NCBI GenBank assembly: GCA_035560235.1
Contig: DATMAG010000009.1
Span: 1 to 64,000, forward strand
DNA from: DASRDU01 sp035560235
Lineage (GTDB): Bacteria; Acidobacteriota; Blastocatellia; RBC074
Direction of reading: 5' to 3'
DNA length: 64,000 nt
Below are positions 36,091 through 44,367 of this stretch, piece after piece. The stretch's first letter is position 1; each line of letters opens with the position of its first letter. The notes below the pieces were generated by a model. The model worked only from the letters and a program-made list of their open reading frames with translations, did not search any database and had not been told where the DNA came from. A program made the position numbers and the translations under genes.

Positions 36091-39000
36091 GCAATTTCAG
36101 CCGCCGAAAGTTCGCGCACCTGAACATCCAGAATTTCCAGCCCGCGACCTGACGTGAGTTCAACGATGCCGTTGTCTGTTTTGATCTGCGCGACAGACCG
36201 GGCAATAGTCAGATAATCAGCAAAGGCAAAGAAGACATTGACTGTGTCATCAGCCACACCGATCACGACGGGCTGACCTGTCGCGTCAACCGGCTTGCCA
36301 TTGACGTCAGTCCGGTAAATCCGGTTCGTATTGCTCAAGCCGATAATCGCGCCGCGCAGCGGCTGCTTTGTGTCAGCGTCAACGACCATCAGATTCAGCG
36401 TCGTGACCGGGCCGTTGTAAATGGCAATCTCGAAATTCGTGCCGGACGCCGCGCCGTTGAGCCGCAACGTCACGACTTTTCTGACCGGATCGCTGGCCGG
36501 GCCGCCGGGTTCATCGAGTGGCGGTGTCAGGCGAAAGACGAGTTGCGCGCTTTCGCCTGGTTCAAGCGGCGCGGCAGGCAGCGGCGAAGCGAGCGTTACC
36601 CAGGAAACACCCGTCACTTCGGCGCGGCTGATGGTTTGAGCTGCGGCTCCGGTGTTGGTCACGACTGCCGTGAAATTGCTGTCATCGCCCGGCCAGGTCT
36701 GCTGGCTGGCAACCGCGACGGTCAGGCGGCTGGCAGGCGCGTTGACCTGTGCTTCGACGCTGGCGGAGTTGTTCTCTGCGATTCCATCTCCCGGTGAAAT
36801 ACTGATCAGTTGCGCCGTGATCGAATGCGAACCCGGCGCGAGCGGGAAGGCTGGTGAAGTGACGCGCAGTTCCGGCGCATTTGCCGCCAGTGAAAGCTGC
36901 GAACGACTGATCTCACGACTCCCGGCTGATGAATCGTCAGTCAAAACAAGAGTGGCTGTGGCCGTCACATCACCGTCATTGCGCACTTTGACCGTCGCGG
37001 TCAGGCTTGCCCCGGCAGCCGGAGCCGGATTGCTCAGAGTGATGCTGCCGATGGCGAGATCAACGCGCTGTTGCGTTGTGAAGCTGAGAATCTGTGAGAC
37101 GGCTTCGAGGTTGTTCGTATTGCGCGCTACCACGCGCACACGATAAGTCTGGCCTGAACCGAGCGGGCTGATGATGACTGAATGCGCAGTCTTCAGTCCG
37201 CTGTCGCTGGCACTGTAAGTAAACGGCCCGTTACCGAGCGCGTACTGCACTGCGCCCGTTGTCGGCTGATCGGTCGTCCACTGCACACGCGCTGCCTGCC
37301 GCGTGATTTCACCGACTGCGAGGTTTGAAATTACTGGTGGCGCGCCAACCGTCAGGGCAAAACTTGTGCTGGCGGTCGCGCCGCAGTTATCGGTTGCCGT
37401 GATCGTGACGATGTAATTGCCGACTGGCCCGGCATTGCTGATGGTGATGACGCCGGTTGACGAACTGGCGCTGAATGAGCCGGTGAAACCCGGAGCCGCA
37501 GCCGTCAGGCTCGTCACTGTGCCGTTGTCAGTTGGCGGGCTTGTCGGTGCAAGCGTGGCAGTTGCGCCAGGGCTGACTGTCGCAACCTGATAAGCGCCGA
37601 GCGCGGGAGCAGTGTTGGCCGTGACGTTGACGGTCAGTGTCCCGTCCGCTGTCAGCCCGCACTCATCAGTCACGCGCAGGACAATATTGTAAGCGTCCGG
37701 AGCGAGATTGCACGCCGCGCTGATGTCGGCCTGCACCGTGCCGTTGTTATTGCTGATGCTGCGCACCGTCAGTCCGGCGGGAACGGTCACGGCTCTGACG
37801 TTCAGACCTGTCACAGCGGTTTCGGCATCGCTGATCGTTGCCACGTTAAGCGCGTCCGCCTGTCCCTGCTGCCTGCTGATGGCGGCCTGAATGTTGATCC
37901 TGGGCGCAGTCCCGGCAGGAACAATCTGGCTGATGAATGTGCCGTCCCCATTGCCGGGCAGAATCTTCAAAACGCCGTCAGTGATGGACAGCACTGCCAG
38001 ATCAGGTTTGCCATCGCCTGTGAAATCGGCTGCGAGCGCAGCGTAGGTACTGGTGCTGATGGGTGATCCTGAAGCCTGAGCGAAAGTGCCGTTGCCGTTG
38101 CCGAGCCAGACTGACAATGTGGAAACCTGTCCGATAATCAGATCAGTTTTGCTGTCCTGATTGACATCTGCGATCTTCAGTGATGTGGGATAAGCTGTTG
38201 TGAAAGGCGAACCCGGAGCCTGCGTGAAAGCGCCGGAGCCGTTGCCGAGCAGGATCATCACGTTGTTTGCGACCAGATCGGTAATCGCCAGATCAGGGTT
38301 GCCGTCGCCATTGAAATCGCCTGCTCCCATTGACCAGGAATTACTCCCGAGCGTCGCGGCATTGCCATTGATCTGGCTGAAACCGCCCGCTCCATCGCCG
38401 AGCAGCAGCACGAGTGCATTGGTTGTGGCCGGAAAATTCCGCAGCGCACAGGCCACATCGAGGTTGCCGTCGCGGTTAAAATCGCCAGTGGCGAGCGCCG
38501 CCGGGAAAGTTCCGGCTCCGGGAGCAGACGACTCTGAAAACTTGCCTGTGCCGTCGCCGAGCAGGACAACAACATGGCCGATACTGCCGAAGCTGTCTGT
38601 GCCAAGGACCAGATCGGCCTTCCCGTCGTGATTGAAATCCCCGGCGAGCAGGCTGTTCGGATAATACTGGCTTCTTGCTGTTAACAGCGGAGCCGACGCA
38701 AAGCGGCCATTGGTGCTGGCCAGGTAAATCTTTACATCCGCACTCAGACGGTCAGCGACGGCCAGATCAGCGCGACCGTCGCCGTTGAAATCAGCCGCTG
38801 CGATGGCAATCGGCCCTGACAGGCCCGTGAGTGGCGACCCCGGCACCTGAATGAATCGTCCGTTTCCATCGGCCAGCAAAACAACAATCTGGCCGGAAGG
38901 CCGTTTGGGATTGATGGCCGCGAGGTCAAGCCTGCCGTCGCCATTAAAGTCTCCCGTCACCAGATCATCGTTGAAGTTATCCGGACTGTAGCTGTTCAGG

Positions 39001-39812
39001 TCAAAGCCCAGGCCATATTCGGTCATCGTCGCAGAAGGTGCGTTCAGACAGGGGACTGGCGCGGGCGTCGTGCTGACAGTAAGCGGAAAGGTGCGCGTCG
39101 TGCTCAGTCCGCACCGATCCATCATCGTCACCGTGACGGTATAGCTGCCCGGCGGTGTGGCGTTATAAATCGTGATTTCACCATTTGAATTATTCGGGCG
39201 AAAGGTTCCGCTGAAACCCGAAGTCGTGACCGTGATCCAGTCAATATCCTGTTCGGAGAATGAGGCCGGAGCAATCAGCTTTGTCTCTCCGCGATTGAGC
39301 GTCACTGCCGGATATGCACCCGGATTGGGCGCCTGATTCGTTACGATTGTGAAATCAAGCGGCGCTGAGGCCGTCAGGTTTTCACCATCCTTCACCGTCA
39401 GCAGCAGCGTGTAATTGCCCGGACTGATCGTACAGTTGAGACTGATAAACGCTGAAATTGTGCCGTTGTTGTTGACGATGCTGGAAAACTGAATCCCGGA
39501 AGGAACATTCGAGGCTGTCACGGCCAGCACCCCGGCGGGAGTTTCAGCGTCAGCCACTGTTGCTACCTTCAGAAATACTGCCGCGCTCTGCGAGAGCGTA
39601 AATGGCACAGCCGGCGTAATCGAAGGCGCGCTGAAAACGCCTGTCCGGGCCGCGACTGTGGTCAGTGGCGCGGGCAGCAAAGTCGCGCTCAACGATCTGA
39701 CGCGGGCCAGACCAGGGCGATGGAATGAAGCCAGTGATGCAACAGCAATCATCAGGAACACTGCTGACAGCACGATCAGGCGGCGAGTGAAGAAAGTAAT
39801 CAGGCGTGACAT
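36072..39812 (-). CDS. Giant exported FG-GAP/Ig-like repeat protein
   Basis: 1246 residues. An N-terminal signal/anchor (LIVLSAVFLMIAVASLASF) leads to two Ig-like modules (about 60-260). About seven FG-GAP/VCBS blades follow (about 275-640), with calcium-binding loops of the form GDFNGDGRLDLA and DFNHDGKADLV. Further Ig-like modules (640-850), a fibronectin-III-like unit (VISNLAVGEITRQAARVQW), two CARDB-like domains and a carboxypeptidase-regulatory-like unit (VDADTKQPLRGAIIGLSNTN) complete it. The seven blades should form an integrin-like propeller. A surface-binding or structural role is an inference. AGGAG eight bases upstream supports the start. Confidence 0.85.
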   Translation of the reverse strand: MSRLITFFTRRLIVLSAVFLMIAVASLASFHRPGLARVRSLSATLLPAPLTTVAARTGVFSAPSITPAVPFTLSQSAAVFLKVATVADAETPAGVLAVTASNVPSGIQFSSIVNNNGTISAFISLNCTISPGNYTLLLTVKDGENLTASAPLDFTIVTNQAPNPGAYPAVTLNRGETKLIAPASFSEQDIDWITVTTSGFSGTFRPNNSNGEITIYNATPPGSYTVTVTMMDRCGLSTTRTFPLTVSTTPAPVPCLNAPSATMTEYGLGFDLNSYSPDNFNDDLVTGDFNGDGRLDLAAINPKRPSGQIVVLLADGNGRFIQVPGSPLTGLSGPIAIAAADFNGDGRADLAVADRLSADVKIYLASTNGRFASAPLLTARSQYYPNSLLAGDFNHDGKADLVLGTDSFGSIGHVVVLLGDGTGKFSESSAPGAGTFPAALATGDFNRDGNLDVACALRNFPATTNALVLLLGDGAGGFSQINGNAATLGSNSWSMGAGDFNGDGNPDLAITDLVANNVMILLGNGSGAFTQAPGSPFTTAYPTSLKIADVNQDSKTDLIIGQVSTLSVWLGNGNGTFAQASGSPISTSTYAALAADFTGDGKPDLAVLSITDGVLKILPGNGDGTFISQIVPAGTAPRINIQAAISRQQGQADALNVATISDAETAVTGLNVRAVTVPAGLTVRSISNNNGTVQADISAACNLAPDAYNIVLRVTDECGLTADGTLTVNVTANTAPALGAYQVATVSPGATATLAPTSPPTDNGTVTSLTAAAPGFTGSFSASSSTGVITISNAGPVGNYIVTITATDNCGATASTSFALTVGAPPVISNLAVGEITRQAARVQWTTDQPTTGAVQYALGNGPFTYSASDSGLKTAHSVIISPLGSGQTYRVRVVARNTNNLEAVSQILSFTTQQRVDLAIGSITLSNPAPAAGASLTATVKVRNDGDVTATATLVLTDDSSAGSREISRSQLSLAANAPELRVTSPAFPLAPGSHSITAQLISISPGDGIAENNSASVEAQVNAPASRLTVAVASQQTWPGDDSNFTAVVTNTGAAAQTISRAEVTGVSWVTLASPLPAAPLEPGESAQLVFRLTPPLDEPGGPASDPVRKVVTLRLNGAASGTNFEIAIYNGPVTTLNLMVVDADTKQPLRGAIIGLSNTNRIYRTDVNGKPVDATGQPVVIGVADDTVNVFFAFADYLTIARSVAQIKTDNGIVELTSGRGLEILDVQVRELSAAEIAAQSPT

Positions 39813-40131
39813 CGGGTTGTTCTCCTGTGAGGCTCAGGCCATGAGCGCGAAGGGGCTGTTGTCAGGACACACTTCACCTGACCAGGGACAAATGCCCTGG
39901 CAGGCAGACGCGGAACTGTTCCGACGAATCACGAGCGACCGGATTCGACAGATGGCGTTTCGGTATTCAGCGACTCAATCCTGACGGGACTGGCGAAGAA
40001 TTGCAGGATCGGGGCTCTCTTTTTCCAGTGAGGAGTCGGCGCGGAGCGTCGCTCACAGGGAAAAGCGTAAAACGAGGGAAAAACGGTTCAGGAATTTTGA
40101 GGGTGATTTGAAAGATTGTAATGAGGCGAAA
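39813..40131. other. Spacer between the WD40 kinase and the giant protein
   Basis: No gene was found. A small CCAGGG/CCCTGG hairpin lies at 39882-39900 and A/T-rich patches at 40010-40120. It must hold the kinase terminator and the promoter of the giant protein, but I could not assign either. Confidence 0.4.
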
Positions 40132-43100
40132 TCAACGGCCCTGACGGTGGCTGACTTCTGTTTCCGTTGCCGCGCGCCACACGCGCGCGGTGCCGTCCCA
40201 GCTTCCGCTCACCAGCGTCAGGCCATCGGCTGAAAAGGCGACTGACCAGACCTGATCGGTGTGATCGCGCAGCGTCAGGACTTCCTGAAGAGTTGTCAGG
40301 TTCCAGAGTCTGATCGTCTGATCATTGCTCCCTGTCGCCAGTCGTCGGCCATCAGGCGCGAAGGCGACGGAAAAGACTTCGTCGGTGTGGCCGCGCAGCG
40401 TGGCCCGTTCTGCGAGTGTTGTAAAGTCCCACAGCTTCACTGTCCGGTCGCGGCTGCCGGTGGCGATGGTCTTGCCATCGGGCGAGAATTTCACTGACCA
40501 GACCCAGTCGCTGTGACCTCTGAGCGTCGCCAGCAGGCGGCCTGACGCCCTGTCCCAGAGCCGGGCTGTGTTGTCCATGCCTCCGGTCAGCAGTTGCGCG
40601 CCATCAGGCGAAAAGGCCACGCAGAGGACGTGGTTGTCGTGACCGACATATTGCTGCAGCAACTCTCCCGAAGCTGCGTCGCGCAGGCGAGCTTCAAGCC
40701 TGCCGGGAACGGCGAGCCATTTGCCGTCGGGCGAGATGGCGAGCGAGCGAATCCCATGGGCTGTGTCGTTGGAGATTGTTTTCAGAACCTGCCCGCTGGC
40801 GATGTCCCACCATCGAATAATGCTGTCATCGCTGCCGCTCACGAGCGTTCTGCCGTCGGGCGAAAAGGCGACAGCCAGAATCTGAGCCTTGTGTCCGCGC
40901 AGGACTGTCATCGCGCCATCCTGCAGGTTCCACAGGCGCACTGTCCCATCCTGCCCGCCCGTTGCCACGTGTGAACCATCGGGCGAAATGGCGACGGAGA
41001 AGATCAGGCCGGTATGACCGTCCAGCACGTCCGGTGTCAGGAGGTCGCTCACGCGCCAGACTCTGGCCGTGCGGTCGTGGCTGGCCGTGACGAGCAGTTG
41101 ATCATCGGGCGAAAAATCCAGGCTGTAAATTTCATCCTCGTGCCCGCGAATGACCTTCAGTTCGCGGCGCGCCGCCACGTCCCAGAGCCGCAGCGTGCGG
41201 TCGTTGCTGATCGAAGCGAGGACGCGTCTGTCCGCTGAGAAGACGGCGCGAGAGATCAGATCCGCATGACCACGCAGGACGGCGACTTCACGCCATGTTT
41301 TCAGATTCCAGAGCCGGATGGCGCGATCATCGCCTGCCGTCGCCAGCAGCCCGGCGCGCGGGGAAAAGTCTGCGCTTCTGATGTTCTGCCCGGCCCTGAT
41401 TTCTCCCTTCAGTCGGCCTGTCGCCGGATCTAAGAACTGTACCTGCCCGCTCCGCGCAGGATCATGTACCGCCAGCAGTCCGCTTATGTTCCACGCTCTG
41501 ATTCCGGCTTTACCGCGAATCGTAAAGACCAGGCGGCCCGTTCTGAGATCCCACATCCGCAGCACCCGCTGTCCATACCTGGCCAGCATCAGTTCCGGTA
41601 GTTGTGCCGGAAATGGAAAGGATGCGCCGTCAAATTGCTCAGCAACCGGCGGCATTGCGCGCAGGAGATGGCCGGTTCTGACATTCCAGATGCGGACTAC
41701 ATTGTCTTTGCCACCCGTCACCATCCGGTCGGCGTCGATCCAGTGCGGGACGCTCAGCCCGTTTCCGGGATCGGAGAGAGTGGTGATGACGCGACCGCTG
41801 AGGTCTTTGATAAGGATACGGTCCGGCGTTTCCGGTGAGGCCGTCAGATCAGGGGGCGACGGGCCGTGCATATTCAGGGGAGCGGGATCAGATGTGACCA
41901 GCCGCCAGTTCGCGGTTTCCCAGTTGCGCAACTGCCGCTGATCGTCCGGCCTGACGGTAGTGGTTTGCAGCAGTCGGCCTCCTTCCATGAAGTAAGCGGC
42001 CTCGACCGGATCATCGTGTCGCAGCGCGATCAGTTCACGGTGCGCGAGCCGCCAGAGATAAAACCACTCGAAGCCACGCAGTTCCTCTTCGCCCGGTTGT
42101 GGGACAAAGGTGAGCAGTTTCTCGTTCATCGGCCCAGGGTTGCTGTGTTGCCAGTCATCAAGCGACTGCGGCATTTGTGCGGCATAACGCGCGCGTCGCT
42201 GTTCGCGTGCCTGCTCACGCGCAAGATGCAACTGGCGCAGGGCATATAACAATCCACCGGCGAGCAGCAGCGACATAATCAGCGCATTGGCGGTGGCAGC
42301 CCTGTGCCGCCGCACCAGTCGGCCCGTGCGATAAATCAGTGAATCGCCCCGCGCCAGCACCGCTTCGCCCTTCAAATGCCGCTCAATATCGGCGCGCAGT
42401 TCCCTGACCGACGAGTAACGATGTGCCGGATCCTTGCGCAGCGCCATCAGCACAATGTTGTCGAGGTCACCGCGTAAAGCGGAAGTCGGAAGTCGGAAGT
42501 CGGCAGGCGGTAGTTGGCTCGGCCTGGGCGGTTCAGTTTCGCAAATGATGCGCACGGCTTCGTACAGGGGATAGCCGCTGAGCTGATAAGGGCGCTCGCC
42601 GGTGAGGAGTTCATAGAGCAGCACGCCGAGCGAATAGACATCGCTGCGGATGGTGACTGGTTCGCCGCGCACCTGTTCGGGGCTGGCGTATTCGGGTGTC
42701 ATGGCGCGCAATCCCGTGAGCGTCTGCGTTTCGCTGCCCGGCGCGACATCCGGATCCATCAGCCGGGCGATGCCGAAATCAAGCAGCTTGACCGTGCCAT
42801 CCGCTGTAACCAGCAGGTTGGCAGGCTTGAGGTCGCGGTGAATAATCTTGTGCTGATGCGCATACTCAACGGCTTCGCAGATCCGGCAGAACAGTCGCAG
42901 CCGTTCAGCAATCGTCAGCCGCTGCTCGTCGCAGTAAGCAGTGACCGGCACGCCGTCAACATATTCCATGACGACGTAAGGCCAGCCTTCCCCGGTCGTG
43001 CCGCCATCCAGCAGGCGCGCAATGTGCGGATGCTCAAGCCGGGCCAGAATGCGGCGCTCCTGCAAAAAGCGGCGCAGCATTTCATCGCGGTTCCAGCCAG

Positions 43101-43473
43101 GCCAGACCAGCTTGATGGCGACCTGTTTCTGAAAGGCGTCGTCATCGCGCACGGCCAGATAAACCGTGCCCATCCCCCCGTGCCCGATTTCACGCAACAG
43201 GCGATACGGGCCGATGCGACGACCAACGGCCCTGGCGCGGAGCGCGCTCTGATCAAAGCTCTCTGCCGACAGCAGTGGCGACTGTTCCAGAAATCCGGCA
43301 GCGTAATCGTGCGCCCGAATCAGTCGTTCAACTTCGGCGCGTAACTCCGGATCGCCCTGACAAACGGCGTCAAGCAGCGCGCGGCGCTCTTCAGGCGACT
43401 GTTCTGACACGACATCAAACAGTTCGATAATCTGCTCTATTTTCTCAGGTGGCACAAGCTGATCCCCCGTCAT
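40132..43473 (-). CDS. Ser/Thr protein kinase with 14 WD40 repeats
   Basis: 1113 residues from the ATG at 43473 (a GTG at 43455 with GGGGGA upstream is an alternative). An N-terminal helical segment of the kind preceding acidobacterial kinases (SPEERRALLDAVCQGDPELR) leads to the kinase at about 90-350. It has GHGGMG (97-102), K121, HRDLKPAN with D214 and DFG at 232-234. One membrane segment follows (ALIMSLLLAGGLLYAL). The rest holds about 14 WD40 units (such as SVAFSPDGRTLVSGSDD), enough for two seven-bladed propellers. The open frame continues to 44007, but that part is antisense to a sigma-factor gene and is not real. Confidence 0.9.
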   Translation of the reverse strand: MTGDQLVPPEKIEQIIELFDVVSEQSPEERRALLDAVCQGDPELRAEVERLIRAHDYAAGFLEQSPLLSAESFDQSALRARAVGRRIGPYRLLREIGHGGMGTVYLAVRDDDAFQKQVAIKLVWPGWNRDEMLRRFLQERRILARLEHPHIARLLDGGTTGEGWPYVVMEYVDGVPVTAYCDEQRLTIAERLRLFCRICEAVEYAHQHKIIHRDLKPANLLVTADGTVKLLDFGIARLMDPDVAPGSETQTLTGLRAMTPEYASPEQVRGEPVTIRSDVYSLGVLLYELLTGERPYQLSGYPLYEAVRIICETEPPRPSQLPPADFRLPTSALRGDLDNIVLMALRKDPAHRYSSVRELRADIERHLKGEAVLARGDSLIYRTGRLVRRHRAATANALIMSLLLAGGLLYALRQLHLAREQAREQRRARYAAQMPQSLDDWQHSNPGPMNEKLLTFVPQPGEEELRGFEWFYLWRLAHRELIALRHDDPVEAAYFMEGGRLLQTTTVRPDDQRQLRNWETANWRLVTSDPAPLNMHGPSPPDLTASPETPDRILIKDLSGRVITTLSDPGNGLSVPHWIDADRMVTGGKDNVVRIWNVRTGHLLRAMPPVAEQFDGASFPFPAQLPELMLARYGQRVLRMWDLRTGRLVFTIRGKAGIRAWNISGLLAVHDPARSGQVQFLDPATGRLKGEIRAGQNIRSADFSPRAGLLATAGDDRAIRLWNLKTWREVAVLRGHADLISRAVFSADRRVLASISNDRTLRLWDVAARRELKVIRGHEDEIYSLDFSPDDQLLVTASHDRTARVWRVSDLLTPDVLDGHTGLIFSVAISPDGSHVATGGQDGTVRLWNLQDGAMTVLRGHKAQILAVAFSPDGRTLVSGSDDSIIRWWDIASGQVLKTISNDTAHGIRSLAISPDGKWLAVPGRLEARLRDAASGELLQQYVGHDNHVLCVAFSPDGAQLLTGGMDNTARLWDRASGRLLATLRGHSDWVWSVKFSPDGKTIATGSRDRTVKLWDFTTLAERATLRGHTDEVFSVAFAPDGRRLATGSNDQTIRLWNLTTLQEVLTLRDHTDQVWSVAFSADGLTLVSGSWDGTARVWRAATETEVSHRQGR

Positions 43474-43596
43474 CAGGATAAGCGTAAAATCACCTGGAAT
43501 CAGTTCATAAATCAACTTCTGTCGCGCGCGGCGGCTGACTTCAGGAGAAGTGGCTGATATATTGCCGACCGGCTTTGAAGCCGGAAGGAAGTGATT

Positions 43597-44167
43597 ATGT
43601 CTGGAGAGATCACCGTACTCCTCGCAGAACTCAGCCGGGGCAATCAGGCAGTGGCGGATGAGCTTTTCGTGACGGTTTATCAGGAGCTGCGGCAACTGGC
43701 GAAAAACTATATGTCGCAGGAACGCGACGGTCACACGCTGCAACCGACCGCCCTCGTACACGAAGCTTATCTGCGCCTGCTTGGCAGCGAAGGGACTGAC
43801 TGGCGCGACCGCGCCCATTTCTTTCGCACTGCCGGGCAGGTGATGCGCCGTGTTCTGGTTGATTACGCGCGGGCGAGCGCCGCTGAAAAAAGAGGCGGTG
43901 ACGGGCAGAAAATTCCGCTTGATGAAACCGAGGTGCTGGTCGCTCCGGGGCAGAGCATTGATCTGATTCTGCTCGATCAGCTGCTGACTGAACTGCAACA
44001 ACTGCATCCGCGCGAGCCAGCTTGTCGAACTGCGCTACTTCATCGGCCTGAGCGAACAGGAAGCCGCTGAGGTGCTCGAAATTTCCCGGTCAACCATCAA
44101 ACGCGAATGGAAGTTTGCGCGCGCCTGGCTGCTGAGCCGGATGAATGGCTCAGCCCAGGGTACGTAA
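43597..44167 (+). pseudogene. TIGR02999-type ECF sigma factor, frameshifted
   Basis: From the ATG at 43597 (GGAAGGAAG upstream) the product reads EITVLLAELSRGNQAVADEL, then HTLQPTALVHEAYLRLLGS and FFRTAGQVMRRVLVDYARA, the sigma region 2 and linker of this family. At about 44014 the frame breaks. The correct continuation, QLVELRYFIGLSEQEAAEVL then ISRSTIKREWKFARAW (region 4 helix-turn-helix), is in another frame and runs to a TAA at 44165. Loss of 2 nt from an AGAG tandem (GAGAGCCAG to GAGCCAG) would explain it. Unshifted, it ends after 158 codons without its -35-binding region. It is divergent from the WD40 kinase; sigma factors of this family often sit beside kinases. Confidence 0.8.
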
Positions 44168-44187
44168 CAAGAAGCGTAGCAGGGAAC

Positions 44188-44255
44188 GCAGGCGCCGGAG
44201 CCTGCCTGTCTGTCGCTCAGGGCGCATTGATTGCAGGGCAGGCCCCGGCGCCTGC
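44188..44255. terminator. 20-bp inverted repeat after the sigma gene
   Basis: Arms 44188-44207 and 44236-44255 pair with 2 mismatches in 20 and a 28-nt loop, followed by ATTTCTTATCT. It lies 20 nt past the sigma-gene stop, a plausible terminator. An extended -10 (TGCTAAAAT, 44316-44324) for dsbD lies downstream. Confidence 0.5.
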
Positions 44256-44367
44256 ATTTCTTATCTATGCTCGCCAGGAATGTAAGGCTGTTGACAGGCG
44301 GCTCGTGATCCGGTGTGCTAAAATCCGCCTTCAGTTCTGAACCTTGTTCCCCAGTAAGGAAATCATT

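Noticed and set aside
43474..44007. N-terminal extension of the WD40 kinase frame
   Set aside because: It would be antisense to the conserved sigma-factor sequence and does not resemble kinase N-termini. The family-like start is at 43473.
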